The notes under the pieces were generated by a model that did not search any database, was not told the origin of the DNA, and worked only from the letters and a program-made list of their open reading frames with translations. Positions 39,841-52,450 of a DNA stretch of 64,000 nucleotides are shown here, piece after piece. The translations under genes and the position numbers were made by a program. Source of the DNA: Rhodocollybia butyracea. Its lineage: Eukaryota > Basidiomycota > Agaricomycetes > Agaricales > Omphalotaceae. Location: NCBI GenBank assembly GCA_015501585.1, contig JADNRY010000152.1, positions 89,058-153,057 of the forward strand. The letters run 5' to 3'. Numbering within the stretch: position 1 is the first letter of the stretch; each line of letters begins with the position of its first letter.

Positions 39841-40825
39841 TAGTTGATATCATTGTACCTTAGCTTTCGATAGAATGAGACTGCATAACCCTCAAGAGCG
39901 TCGTACGACATACTGTTATAGACTCTTTGAGCAGCTATCCACATTCTCATTGTTACATAATGCATTCAAAAATATAACAGGCATCCAAAAAAGCCAACGA
40001 CACAATAAACTTCTCTGATACTCTACAGAGGAACTCACTCGGCAAAGGTCTGTTCGCATCACGCCAGAATTGGGTTCGCCAGGATGTGGGGTGGATAGTA
40101 AATCATGTGTAGGTGGCAGCAAGTGTGCCAGCACTGATCAGTACAAACTTTGCGGTGAGAAAAGCTTGAAGGTTCGGACGCAGGAAGTTAACTGAATCTG
40201 CACTGAGCAGATCTGCGAAAGATTTGCGGAGTTAGTGCACTCATAACTTGATGAACCCACTATGGATGCTGCTACGATGGCATACGTCTAGTAAGCTGTG
40301 TAAATACCTACGTCACCTACATTTAATGCTCCACAAGAAACGGAAGTAAATATCGGTACCTGTTGTCGACGTTAGTTGTTGTCGATGCTAGGCATTGTCG
40401 ACGCTACCTGTCGTATGTGGAATGTTACCGATATCTTGCGAAGGCATGCACGAAGGAAGACATACTTAGTAGTGGCTGCGATGTAAGCGCCTGCATCCCT
40501 AAATCGGTTAATCAAAGCTCCACAATCAACGGGAGTAATTACCATAAAAGCATTAAGGTACACATTCTTGGGAACAGAAACTCGGCAATAAATTGCCCTC
40601 GTAAAAAGACAGGGCCACGCAGATGGATCACGTGGTCGGATTGTATATATAGAGTCTAGACTAGCCTTGTGGCCAGGGTTTGATGGACCCTCGTGTTCGA
40701 TTCCGAGCCTTTGCCGTATGATGCCGTGTACTTGCCGGCCTATGAGTAAACTCACGTGGGCTCATGCACGGTCACTGGCGCGTTTTGCGCGTCGTTGATT
40801 TCCTCGTACTTTATCTATTTATTGA
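39841..40825. other. Intergenic, no gene recognised
   Basis: Contains GTTGTCGAC/GTCGACGC repeats near 40360-40400 and a weak pol III B-box-like GTTCGATTCC near 40695, but no foldable tRNA. The short open frames have no recognisable features. Confidence 0.4.
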
Positions 40826-41152
40826 ATGCCGAACGATTCCGGCGAAGAGCCATCAAGACTCTCGACACCGGATAATATAGCTCGTGTTCGCCAACTAATC
40901 CGACCGCGATTCGCCCATGATATACATGATTATGCATTGCATGGAATATGCAAGGCTATCGATGGTTTTCATGTCATATCGGTAATCAAGACTGGCGGCG
41001 GGAAAACTACATATTTTGCGGGATTCATGGTCCTTCTGCAGGAGCTGGATAAGCTACCGGATTCTCATGATCTGAAGCAATGTTTAAATCGTAGAATCCC
41101 GCGAAATGCAGACATAGAAACGTCTGTATCTGAGCTCATGGTTTCAACGTAG
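40826..41152 (+). pseudogene. RecQ-type DEAD/DEAH helicase, N-terminal fragment
   Basis: A 108-codon frame: MPNDSGEEPSRLSTPDNIAR, then a Q-motif-like stretch, HVISVIKTGGGKTTYFAGF with Walker A GGGKT, and LLQELDKLPDS. Mushroom genomes carry many RecQ-like helicase genes beginning this way. The frame stops after motif I, and nothing downstream restores motifs Ia-VI before the duplicated block starts. It is most likely a truncated duplicate. Confidence 0.6.
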
Positions 41153-41457
41153 GTGAAGGGATATTATTTCTACCGTACGAGGCATTACCTTATCAGCAAT
41201 GAGTATTACGAAGCTATGATTACAAGGGGCCGGAACAGACACGGCAAGGGATCGGAGTTTTAAAAAATCGAACACGAATGTCCCACGAACCCTGGCCACT
41301 AGGCTTTATATGTGAACGAGTATTCTCTTCACAAAAGACAGCTAGCTAGGCTAAGTCTAGACCGAGATTTCATCCAGCTGTTCCAACTACGAAGGTAGAC
41401 CTTGTTGGGCTCCTGTTATCAGTTCACTAATCCCGATTTTTCTTCCAAGATCTCACC

Positions 41458-41853
41458 ATGCCCTGGATGTGTTTCGGGTTCTTGGTCCCCGACGAACGCG
41501 TTCAAAACTTAGGCAAAATCTTGTTTGAACATGATCATCCTAATAGAACAGTACCAGACCGAGCCGCGCACGCTACATACGGCGCTAGCGCATCTATGGC
41601 TTTTCTTAGTCAAGCCAAGGAAATTTGGACGCGCCCAGACGTTATAATGGTGTACACTCGTAACCGCCAAAGCATCGAACGAGTTGTTTCCTTATTCGAC
41701 AACTTTTCGACTCCGCCTGGCAAACTTGGCACCTCAAAGTACCCTGGGCCTAAACAAGTTACTCTAGAAATCATTGAGCAATTCCAAAAGTTCCTTGAGA
41801 TTGACACGAAGCCGCGCTGGTACTACATGGTGGATCAACCACACGGGCTTTAG
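41458..41853 (+). CDS. Small uncharacterised protein, CFGF family copy 3
   Basis: 131 aa, single exon, MPWMCFGFLVPDERVQNLG... ending YMVDQPHGL. Relative to copy 1 it keeps the length up to DTKPRWY and extends by eight residues. The central ATYGASASM and the segment after it are more variable. Intact start, frame and stop, with many conservative and synonymous changes, suggest a functional gene. The function is unknown and no targeting signal is seen. Confidence 0.7.
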   Translation: MPWMCFGFLVPDERVQNLGKILFEHDHPNRTVPDRAAHATYGASASMAFLSQAKEIWTRPDVIMVYTRNRQSIERVVSLFDNFSTPPGKLGTSKYPGPKQVTLEIIEQFQKFLEIDTKPRWYYMVDQPHGL

Positions 41854-43290
41854 GTGCGTAGTTCAATTCTCTCCTTGATTACTGGTCTGAAAGCCTACTC
41901 TCCAGAACGTTTGAAATAAACACAAGTCTTAGGGAATTCTATCTCATGTAATATAGACCCATCCTGTTTTTTGAATCACGATGTACCAACAACCATGTTT
42001 TTCCATTCTTGATAATGCTGTTCAACAATCCGTAGGCGAGCGCTCCGTCTTGCGTCTTCTGGCAACTCGTCTAATGTTTAATGGCCCCTTCAATGACTCC
42101 CCCCGTTTCGGGTATCACTTTCATTAAGATTGAATATTGAATAGCTCTTGGTTTCAACTGTGGCACTTTCGCCTCTTTTCGCCTTCATTTTTGGTTCTGT
42201 ACAAGATTTGCGAAATACGCCACATAAACAACGTCTAAATAAATGCTCGATTCACAAGGCGACATCTGTATAATATTGAAATAGTTTTCACCAGCCACCA
42301 CTCTGGACAAACAACACTAGTGTAAACCTTTTTGCCTTCGTCTGTTCACTACACTGATTCTTTTTAGATCTCTTACTATCTCGTGGTGTATCATCGTTGG
42401 ACGTGTTATCTTACATGTGAAGGTAGACCTTGTCAGCTAATATTCAATGCTTCTTTCAATGACCAGGACAAGCCCAGGCTATGCCGTCTTCGTTAGGATT
42501 CAATGCCGATCGCGATGCCTCGACCTCGTTTTCGATACACAGTGCCTTCAAGATTTGGGTTGGATTTGTAAGATACTCGACATGATATGCGAACAGGGGA
42601 TCGGCACACTCGGTGAATGACACGTCCTCAACGAATACTACACTCCCATTTTGGTCCTTCCAGAGGCTTCGTTAAGCTAACATCGCCTGGTTGCTGACGG
42701 TTCTCATTAAGTTTGAGTACAGATGATGCTGGTTAACCACTGCGACGACTCGAAATAGTACATTTACTGAGCATTCGTTCCGTTCAGTCACCGTATGTCT
42801 TTGACCAGTACGATGTTCTATGCTGTCTTCCTCAGTAACTCTGTGGTTCAATCGCGTTTCCCGCAACACTACGGTACCTTTCATCCTCCATACTCTTTCC
42901 ATCGTTTACAGTTTATTTTCACCCTAGGCCAATACCATCTCGAACTTCGTATTCCTTTGCACGACACTAAAAATACCTTAGAAATGTACTTACACTGGGA
43001 GATGTCTTTCCATGCTGGCAGGGAGCGGAGCCTGAGACCTGTCTTCGTTGCGTCGAAGGTATGCGATTAAATGCTTAAAGACACGCTCTTCACCGACAAG
43101 GTAACTTACACTCATCTCATCTATGCTTTTGAACATGTTAATGTTTATGCCTCTCTAGCGAGATCTATCAATGTGGTGGATTGTTCCGGTGGAAATGCAT
43201 ACTCAAGGATTAGAAAGAGGAACCAATCGATATTTTGTATGGACAGTAATTATTTGGTTCAATGGTTTCTACGAGAAACAACTCAGGGCT
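41854..43290. other. Intergenic part of unit B
   Basis: No gene. 42325-42390 is a second copy of the CFGF leader/promoter segment (CTTCGTCTGTTCACTACACTG, TCTTACTATCTCG) without a following gene, so one CFGF copy seems to have been lost or degraded here. Confidence 0.5.
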
Positions 43291-44415
43291 TTAGAAGAGA
43301 TGCGGCACAATCTGGTGAAGATAGGATGGCAACACGCATCAGTGATAAGAAATTGAAACCGGAACACAAACAACGAACCTGCTCGATACGTGGGAGCCGA
43401 AGTCCTGTCCACATTCCCAACAACTTGTAGTCTGCATTTCGTGGAGTCCACTCAACCATCCCCAAGAGACGATAGTACGCGATAAGTTTTGCTTGAGTAG
43501 CTGCGAATTCAACTGCGGGAGGGATCCCAGTTGCCTTGAGCTGGTTTCTGTGCGCTTCAGAGGTGAGACCTGCAGGATGAACGATGATCGAATCCATTTC
43601 GAAGGATGGAAGCATTCCAATGAGGCCATCCAATGCGAGAAGACCGATGCCGTAGCCTGAACAAGCAACAATCAGTATGAATGATAAAAAGTCGGTGGAG
43701 CACTGACCGCGCCATTTGACATCAAGCTCAATAGAATCTAGATAAACTATATCGCCTGTCCCTTTTCCTGGTATTAGGTACATTTTAAACCTGCACAGCG
43801 CATAGAACATACCAATGTACTCCTCGAGTGCAGGATTTCTGACGTCTCCATCCTCATTGAATAACGTGGAGCACATTCGCTCAAGTTCTTGCGATATGGC
43901 ATCACAGGACATCCTGCCAATCACTGATTAGAAAAAAAAGGTTCCGCGACAAGTCGACGACGCACCAGAAATTATCGATGGTATCACCGTCCTTGGCGTT
44001 GTAGATACGGGAGCGATTGATGAGCGTGTACTCGATTTTACCAATGACTTGGCGCTCCTCTTCATCGACCTGGTTCTCTGGATAGAAGCAAATGGAGGCT
44101 TCGTGACGAGATATGTTTTGCTCCTCCTGTCAAGTTAAAAATGAAAATGTTGTGAAAATGAGCTTTTTCTCGTACAATAAAATTTTTTGAAGAAAACACT
44201 CACGTTCAGATATCTGGATTGTCCTATATATCGCTTTGACTCGTGCAGGAGTACGCTGAAGTGTCCCTTTGGAAGAGGATTCTTGTTTTTTACTTTGTAT
44301 TGTGCTGGGGGCTGTAGGCGAGATTCAACGATAAGCGTAAGTTGGAAACTGTATGGACTTTATTTGTGAGCCTTTATGAGCTTTCACGTACAGGTCTGGT
44401 TGTGCATTGGTTCAT
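43291..44415 (-). CDS. GNAT-like acyltransferase family protein, copy B1
   Basis: Near-identical to A1 with the same seven-exon plan, start MNQCTTRP at 44415 and last exon IVPHLF ending at 43291. It retains RGYGIGLLALDGLIGML, SIIVHP and YYRLLGM. Differences include an Arg to Cys change after MS in exon 4 (MSCDAI versus MSRDAI), several silent sites, and intron indels near 44140-44175. All splice sites visible in A1 are kept. It is probably functional if A1 is. The assignment rests on the motif A pattern; the substrate is unknown. Confidence 0.75.
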
Positions 44416-45076
44416 GATGATGGTGGTTGATGTCTCGAGATGATGGTGGTTGGTTGTCTCGAAATGATAATTCAGGCGCTTCTTGTCACGAGGTGCACCT
44501 AACCTTGAAATAAACTTAAGTCGAGCAATTCATCTTCTTCCTATGGTGTTTCTAATCCAACGATCTCAACGACAGGCTCGTTCATTTATCTCGCTCAATT
44601 ATACCACAACAGTTCTCAATTTACACTTTCTAGATATCATTAGTACCAACGTTTGATATTCCTCCATTTATCAAGTCAAGTACTTTTGCTTCTCTCTCCC
44701 GCCTAACATTTCCAAACCATCTAGTGTCTTCCCCTCAGCCACCTGTTTCTGTTTTCCCCAAATGTTCTGGTCAGCGCCCTCGGTTTTTGCTTCTTTTCGT
44801 GTTACTTACGAGCGAACTACCAAGAGGCGGTTTCACAAGTCTCGCTATGACCTAGATCGTTTGATGTAATGGAATCCTCATTCAGTCTGTTCTTCTGTCT
44901 AGCTCTCCAAGAAGGAGAACTCGAAGAGCTGATTGTGGTAGTGAAGTGCAGAATATAGGTGTTCTTTTCCTTACGCGCCACGCATGATCTGCAGCAAAAT
45001 CGATTACTTAGTTAGATTTTACTAAGTACGTGTGCGGCTCAAGAAAAACAACAACATTGCTTTTGGCATTTGGGTC
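44416..45076. other. Intergenic between B1 and B2
   Basis: Copy of 12737-13409 with few substitutions. No gene. Confidence 0.5.
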
Positions 45077-46147
45077 TCAGAAGAGATGTGGCACGATCTG
45101 TCGAAGATAGGATGTCAGTAATAAGAAACTCAAAACTAGAACATAGTCAACGAACCTGCTTAATACGAGGGAGCTCACATCCCGTCCACATTCCCAACAA
45201 CTTGTATTCTGCATTTGGCGGAGTCCATTCGTCCATCCCCAGGAGACTGTAGTATGCAACCAGCTTTGCTTGAGTAGCCGCGGAGTCAACTGTAGGGTGA
45301 ACGATGACCGAGTCCATTTTGAAGGATGGAAGCAGTCCGAGAAGGCCATCCAATGCGAGGAGACCGATGCCGTAGCCTGATGATAGATCAATCAGTGAAA
45401 ATGCTTGTCGATACGTGGGGCACTGACCGCGCCATTCGACCTCGAGCTCGATAGAGTCTAGATAGACTATACTGCCTGATCCTTTTCCTGGTATTAGACA
45501 CATTTTGAACCTGCGCAGCGCAGCGCATATAACATACCAATGTACTCCTCAAGCGCAGGGTTTTTGGGCTCTCCGTCCTCGTTGAATAACGTGGCGTGCA
45601 TCTGCCCAAGTTCATCCGATATACCATTACAGTATTGCCTATCAATCACTGATTAGAAAAAATGAATCCGACAAAAAATTGCGCGACAGCGCACCTGAAG
45701 TTATTGATGGAATCACCGTCCTTGCCATTGTAGATACGGGAGCGATTGATGAGCGTGTACTCGATTTTGCCTATGACCTTTCGCTCATCTTCATCATACT
45801 GGTTCTCTGGCTTGAAGCAAATAGAAGCTTGGTGGCGCGTTATATTTTGGTTCCCCTGCCACGTTAAAAATGAGCTTTTCCTCGTGCCACAGTACTAAGA
45901 AGATATCTAAAAGATATCTAAAAGACACACTCACATTGAGACCCCTGGATTTCCCTAGGAATCGCTGTGACTCGCGCAGGAGTACACTGAAGTGTCCCTT
46001 GGGGAGAGGATTCTTGTTTTTGACTTTGTATTGTGGGAGCTAATGGAGAGATTCAAGTATGTGAGCGTAAGTTGGTGGAAACTGTTTGCTGGACTCTATC
46101 TGTGGACTTTCACGTACAGGTGTGCGTTGGGTTGAAAAATTATTCAT
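45077..46147 (-). CDS. GNAT-like acyltransferase family protein, copy B2
   Basis: Counterpart of A2 without its nonsense codon: CAG at 45965-45967 where A2 has TAG. Start MNNFSTQRTP at 46147, last exon IVPHLF with a TGA stop at 45077. It has IVYLDSIELEVEW, RGYGIGLLALDGLLGLLPS, SVIVHP and YYSLLGM. The first intron (GTACGTGAAAG...TAG) must be spliced, because the unspliced frame meets a stop. With B1 it forms a divergent tandem pair (about half of the residues differ in the N-terminal part). It is likely the functional allele-like copy of this subtype in the window. Confidence 0.75.
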
Positions 46148-47520
46148 GGTGATGGTGGTTGTCTCGAAACAAGCGCTTCTTGTCACGGGGCAGCCAAAAC
46201 TCACTAGCAAAAGGAAGTCGAGCAACTGGAACCCCTTTTTCACCGATGGTGCTTCTAACTCTCAACAATTTCAATGCCCAAACTCATTCATTTATACTAC
46301 TAATTATACCACAACGTTTTCCAATTTACACTTCCTATATATCAACATTGGTACCAACTCGCGACAGGAATATCTTGTGGCAGACCTACTACCTCGACCT
46401 TTTCTCTGCACCGAAGCACGATACTCCTCCATTTATCAGTACACCCAAGTACTCTCGCTTCCCTGCCCAACGTCATCCAGCGTCTTCGCCTCGACCACCT
46501 CTTTCTGGGGAATCGCCTGAGATTCGAGAAACACATTTGCTCTCCCTAGTTACGTAGTTTCATAGTCTCATATCTCTAGAGACTCTTGTCAGACTTTGAG
46601 GAACTTCATCCTACTTCAATCATACAAGCGTCAAGGAAGGTGATGGTGATGGAAAGCATTTAGTCGTTGTGCTTCGACCCGTTCCTTTTGGATATGAAGA
46701 TTACTGACCACACTGAACCTATATAGCACGATGCGCATCTCGAAGGGACATGCTGTTTAGGAGACGAAGGATCTGTCTTCGCGAACAAGAGCATGGCAAA
46801 TCTGCATAACTCAGGCAGGTGGTTTGCCGGAGTCTGTAGGAGTGGGGGACAAAGAGATTCGTAGAAATTACATAAAGAGTACTAGAAAAATGTCTTGGGC
46901 GGTGGAACGATGAAGGATGATGACTACTCAGTCGGGTGCAACAAAATAAGTTCGTTATGAAGAAATTTACTCGAGCTTGGATTCTTGTAAAACGATTCTG
47001 ACAGCCGCTTGAAAGTATTAATGTTCACGTTCATGCCTCAGGCCCAGTGAAAATCGCGTTGATGAGATTGGTTGAGAGTGGATAATATCGGTTCCCAGTC
47101 CAATTAGATCTGTTCTTTTGGAGTCATCTTGGTTCCTCACTACCTTTATCACGTAAATGCGATCTTAAGCAAATGCAGAGTCAAAAAATGCTGTGCCGAA
47201 TTCACTTCACAAGACACGTTTTCACTTATAAATGAGCCACTGCAAACGGCGTCTTTCCGACTTACTCTCAAACCCAAATCTACCACTGCTCCTTTGTTGT
47301 CTTGTAGAGTTCAAAAATGCCACTCTCAAGGCTCTATTCAGCAGACAGGCCAATGACGACATAGACAAGCAGAGGGAGGGTAACAATATCGCTCATGGTC
47401 AGACTGTGAAGAATAACAAAGGATGAAACTGGTATCCCTCTCTCACTTTACCTGTCTCTTATAAGGATGGACACAAGTCCAGTTCCTAACAGGTGACCCG
47501 TTGATTTGACACGTGGGAAT
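46148..47520. other. Duplicated flank then unique intergenic DNA
   Basis: To 46736 this matches the A2 flank. From 46737 to 47520 nothing was recognised, except CCTCAGGCCCAGTGAAAATC at about 47036, the complement of the repeat end found twice at 52436 and 53555. Confidence 0.5.
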
Positions 47521-47527
47521 ACCTGTC

Positions 47528-47712
47528 TGACCCGGATCCGCCAGATCCAGGTACCTGTTCCCACGGGTCCGGGTCAGTCACAGGTCATCCTTTGGGGACT
47601 TCCAGACCTTATAAAGTACTATTTTAGTACAAATACCTGCCAATTGACCTGCATGACCCGGATCTGGCGGATCCAGGTACCCATTTCCCATGGGTCCGGG
47701 TCGGTCACAGGT
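47528..47712. repeat. Pair of 60-bp repeats with GACCCGGATC...GGGTCCGGGTC arms
   Basis: 47528-47587 and 47651-47712 are direct repeats. Each contains TGACCCGGATC, GGATCCAGGTACC or its variant, a short A/T turn, GGGTCCGGGTC and CACAGGTCA. Each can fold back on itself through the GACCCGGA/TCCGGGTC arms. No coding function. Confidence 0.6.
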
Positions 47713-47899
47713 CAGGATTATTTTCCGCCGGTACCTGCGCGGCAGATCTGGGTTGTCCGGTATTTGGGTATTTGCGTGTAGGTGTGTGAAAGGTGCTATA
47801 AACAACCTAACAAAAACACTACCACGCCTAATCAGACTATCAATATGTAAGGGAGTGAGGGCGGGTTGTCAGAGATTCCCCAAGGGAAAGTCTTGTAAT

Positions 47900-49068
47900 T
47901 GTTATGACTCGATCAATAGTCTCGTCCAAACCTTCACAGTACGTAACTCGGCAGTAAAAATGATAAGAGAAATTAATGAGATTATAGAGCAAGCCTTTCC
48001 GTTCGTTGAAACCGCTAGGCAAAAAATATATACTCAAACAACTAGGCTCAAGTAAAGTTAGTAACTAGTTTGTAATACGAAACTCACAGAAGTTATTATT
48101 TGGAGATAGCTCGACAAATAATAATAAGATTACCCTCGGAGATGGCTCGACAAGCAGTAATATGAATCAGAACTAATACTCGGAGATGGCTCGACAAGTA
48201 GTAGTGAGTATGGTGTCTAATACTCGGAGATAGCTCAACAAGTAATAGTGAGTGTGATGTCTAATACTCGGAGATAGCTCAACAAGTAATAGGAAGTTGC
48301 AACTCGGAGATAGCTCAACAAGTGGCAATTAAAGAAGTATTCACTAGGAGATAGCTCAACAGGTGAATATTAGTGGATACAACTTGGAGTTAGCTCAACA
48401 AGATGTATAAATGTGTATTGTAGCTTGGAGATAGCTCAACAAGATACAATGAGTTGGTCTGGTGATTCACACAAGTGATAACAGCAAACAAGTGGGGGTT
48501 TGGATTTAAGAAAAATAATACATCTCACGTACATTGGTAAATCTAGACTACTTATATACTGTGCAATGTGTACTAGTTAGGAAATGCTGCGGAATGACTA
48601 GATTTGAGTCATAACTGCGGAAATACTGCGGATGAGTCAGTCTGACTATGTAATGCTGTGCAATGACTAATATTGAGTCATGTATGCGGAACCGTAGTTG
48701 ACTCAGATATCTGGCTGTGCAATGACTGATATTGAGTCATTGATGTAAAGAGGCTATGCAATGATGTCATAGCTGTGGAGCAGTGATGTGATATCATAAC
48801 TGCGGAGCAATGGAATGACATCATGATTGTGGAGTAGCAAGATGACATCATAGTTGTGGAGCTAGAATGATGTCATGACTGTGCAGACTGTGCAGTGACT
48901 GTTAAAGATCATTCTGGTGTTCTGGAAGAATGTGTGCAGCATTAACCCAAATGGTGTTGAATAACTAATGAATGTAAAATGTTAAGTAGAAGTATTAATG
49001 ATAGTGTTCATAGTTGGTTACAGAAGAAAAAAGATTGGGTGTATAGGATTTAGATCCGGGTCATAACA
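47900..49068 (-). mobile_element. Solo LTR-1169, copy 2
   Basis: 1,169 bp, inverted relative to 37956-39124. The target duplication GTAAT is at 47895-47899 and 49069-49073. It is nearly identical to copy 1; visible differences include ACATCTCACG versus ACGTCTAACG near 48522, and CTCGG versus CTTGG near 48302. The equal length and few changes suggest recent activity. Confidence 0.92.
48093..48450 (-). repeat. Stem-loop array of LTR-1169, copy 2
   Basis: The same nine units read as GAGATAGCTCAA loops on the plus strand. At 48302 one arm base differs from copy 1 and turns an A-T stem pair into a G-T wobble, so pairing persists. Confidence 0.85.
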
Positions 49069-50789
49069 GTAATATCGGATGTATGCGCGTGACTGCTCCA
49101 GGTTCAAGACTGTAGAGCTAACGTGGGTAACTAAGCTTAGACAACTCTTAGAACTAAGTCGAGAGAAGCCTAGTTGGGTGTACGAGTGTTAAAGGGAACC
49201 AGATGTGTATGTCCAAATCAATTAACCAGAACCAAAACCAATACAACAAAACTAAGATTCTCCTAGGCAAACTCTGGCTCTAGCTAGAATAGTAATCTCG
49301 AGGTTTGTCAACAACCCTAGGCAAACTCTGGCACTAGCTGCTGTGACACCGTAAAGTCCTCAACCAAAATCTGGGCCAAGCTACAATATTGTGAGTGAAC
49401 TTAATCACTAGGAACTTGTACCACAATCTTACTGGCTTGTCTAACTTTGTGAAGAAGTCAACTAAGGAACCCTCACTCTGGAGCCAAATAATCCCTTAGT
49501 ACTAGAAGCCGTCCCCTTTAAGGAAGCAACTAGATTTGAGTTGATCTGGAGTTCACGGGAACTCTACACACTTAAATTCGATCAAGATATAAATGGGCTT
49601 TGCAAAGTGCGTGAAGTTAAATTACTTTCTAAAGATCACCAAGTCAGGAGGCGTCACGCTACTGATCCCATGGGGATGTTCTATGGAGCACTGGTCTTAG
49701 CAGTCAAGTCAAGGGCAAGAAACTTGTCTTATTGAATAAATATGTCTGGCTTATATACTGAGTAGAGAGAGTTTAATACAAAAAATAGATGAAACAGATA
49801 CAGAGAGAGACAGAAAGAGAGTGGAACAGAGGAATCTGGCTTGGAAAGGAAACTCCAGCCTATATATGGTACACACAATAAAGAAATAGTCCATTCTTGG
49901 ATATATATCCGAGGTAAAATATGATTTTGTGAGGATTAACATAGTTTTAGAGTGTTTTGATCTGAGCGAGCCTGAGGTTTCTCCAATTACTCCACAATTC
50001 TCCAGGGTCAAGAGTACCTTTATGCTTCATGATCACTTGCTGCCCGGTTTCCCTTGGGTGAGTTTCATTCTACTCCTTGGATAGTTCTGTCTATCCTGAG
50101 TGTAATTAACTTTCTCTCAAGAAGGCCTGTTGTCTACCTTTCCAATAACACCACTTATGATAGTCTTGAGCAACTGTGCTGAGTATGTACAAGTGATTAC
50201 CAATAGTCGGCTTTAACAGATAAGACCTTCCATGTATGATTTTTAAGGTCAAATGTTTCAATTTGCCAAGGCTATCCCAGCGTGTAGCTTTCTGTGGAAT
50301 TGCTAAGCATGTTTCTACCACTTTCACGGTTATGACCGGTGCCGCAAGTAGACCTCTACGGTTTCCTCGGGATTGTTCTGGTCCAATGTTACGGACTGTA
50401 AAGTCCTCATCTTAACATAGCTCGTTGGGGTCTTAGTGCGAGGGATGCCTTCCCTCATAAATCCTTCCCTCAAGTAATGTGTTGGTTTAGTACTTATCCT
50501 GCTTCGAGATGTCCTGTAGTTTAGAAAGTATACACTCAAGTTGGGTATCACTAGATTGACGGTCTAGTGTTAACATCTCCAGGCAGCCCAGGTATCTTTG
50601 CTAGCTTGGCTCTAGGCTACGCTTGTGGGTATACCTTCACAGCTTGCTGAGTATTATTGTTAAGTTCTTTGCCTTGGCAACAGCTATCACACTTGGGCTC
50701 CATATAACTCTCTTATTGCATTGTATAACATGTACAAAATGTCAAAATGTACGGTTACACCCCTTAGGCCAATTTTAGGCCTAATACCA

Positions 50790-51412
50790 GGACCCAGACT
50801 CATGTCTATCTCTAGTCTCTTATGCTTACCTTTTTGCAGTGTCAGTCACAACATTGGACCAGTCAACAATACCCATTCACAGCCAACTTGTAACAAGTCC
50901 AAACCAAATAAGGACAGTAAAATGTCAAGGTGAAGTTCATTTTATTTCATTTTACATGATCGATGTGCTGATGTGGCAACAGAGGTCTTTACACTATTGA
51001 ATGGGCAAAACAGAAGCCCAATGCCTCTGCCTGTGAGTTTTCGGAGTACTGGAAATTGTTGTGAATACCCCCTGCAGCAGAGGTGAGTTCTGCCTTGTTT
51101 GTTTAGTTTCATCCAGTTAATTTGTCTTCCAGTGTTTCAAACTTGTTTCAAAGGCAATGACGGCTCCTCCAATGAACCAGGTAGGCCCCATCTGTTTTTA
51201 TGCCATATGTAAAGCTGATTCAATAAACAAAGGCCTCAGGATTAGCATCTGTACCAAAAAAAGCTTGTGTTGATAATCATTCGTATCTCTCCTTCCCCTT
51301 TACTTCAAGCCTTTGTTTGCTAGCTAGTATTGTATGATGTGTATGCACTTATTAATTACTGATGTATACTTATATGAGCCAATCATAATGTCAATGAACC
51401 AAGTTTGAACCA
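50790..51412. other. Unassigned spacer
   Basis: A/T-rich, with no gene, repeat or RNA recognised. Confidence 0.4.
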
Positions 51413-51420
51413 ATTTTAAC

Positions 51421-52159
51421 TAGGGTTTGAAGGTCCAATCCAATTCAGTTTATTTACCAAAAATTCAATGAATCATGAATTGGACCGGTCCATAAAATAC
51501 CTAAATCTGGATGAATCATGGACCTGCACTGATTGCACTGGTGCACTGGTCCAATTCATCATAGTTCATGCAGTTTAAATCAGTGCAAATTTAAACTGGT
51601 GCAGACCGGTCTAAACTGATTTAAACTGTACATGCATGATATGTAATGAGTGAAACAACATAAGAAACTACTATAAAACATTCATGTATCTATGCTCCAG
51701 GCTGCCTTACACTGCTCTGTTACCATTGGGAAATGCTTTCCAGGTTTGGCAGTCATTGGTTGCCTGTTAAAACAGACCATGGGTAGTGCATTGTATCAGG
51801 ACTGGCTCTCGGACTTGTTGCATGGCACTGTTCAATAGGTTATGAGTAGTCTTTCCAGGCCTGGCAGCCTTATATTAGGTCTTATTGTTTGAGACCATTA
51901 GAAAATATGAATTTTATGGATAAAAGTTGAAGAAAATATACTCATTTATCTAGATTATATTTACTATGTGGCTGTGCTGGTTTAGACCGGTTTAAACTGA
52001 TTCTCTGCGGTTCACTTTTTTTCTGAGATTTTGATGAACCATGAATTGGACCAGGTTTAAATCATGGACTGGTCCATCTATCATCAGTTCATTTTGCGGT
52101 TCAGTTCAGTGCAATTCATTGGTTTTATGCAGTTTATTGAATTGGATCTTCAAACCCTA
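51421..52159. mobile_element. hAT-type MITE (739 bp), intact
   Basis: Termini TAGGGTTTGAAGGTCCAAT and AATTGGATCTTCAAACCCTA. Perfect 8-bp target duplication ATTTTAAC at 51413-51420 and 52160-52167. The interior is shared with 37429-39277, including ACCGGTCTAAACTGATTTAAA palindromic tracts. No coding capacity. Confidence 0.92.
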
Positions 52160-52450
52160 ATTTTAACAGATTTGAAAGCTGAAAAATTGCAATAAGGAGA
52201 ACCAATCTCATTCAAGCAGATAGATTGCTTGAAATAATTTTTTCCTATATGATATGATCTGAACAATGCAAGCCAGGAAGGAAATGATTTCATCTGATCT
52301 CAAATGAATGAAGTCCCAGTTTTCGAAACAGATTGGTTCTAGTTGATTACAAGTAAATATACCTGTCATTGGCTGACAGTTCTCAGTTTCATCCAATTTC
52401 ACTCAATCTCAACCAATCTCAATTGACATGATTTTCACTGGGCCTCAGAA

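Larger units (their letters stand above)
41400..46736. repeat. Segmental duplication unit B (about 5.3 kb)
   Basis: Direct copy of 9850-15036. It carries one CFGF gene instead of two and two GNAT-like genes. Near-identity spans 43.29-46.7 kb; the left 1.9 kb is more diverged. The copies differ by point changes and small indels (for example an extra AAAGATATCTA near 45905). Confidence 0.85.
47765..50789 (-). mobile_element. Solo LTR family LTR-1815, copy 2, split by LTR-1169
   Basis: Matches 23049-24863 in the same orientation over its whole length, once 47900-49068 is removed. Termini as in copy 1 (TGGTATTAGG and AATACCCA on the minus strand). Scattered substitutions and a few indels indicate that the two copies are not recent sisters. 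No convincing duplication flanks the outer ends. Confidence 0.6.

Noticed and set aside
40640..40730. Possible tRNA gene or tRNA-derived SINE (B-box-like GTTCGATTCC)
   Set aside because: No acceptable A box or cloverleaf could be drawn, and no tail or target duplication was found.
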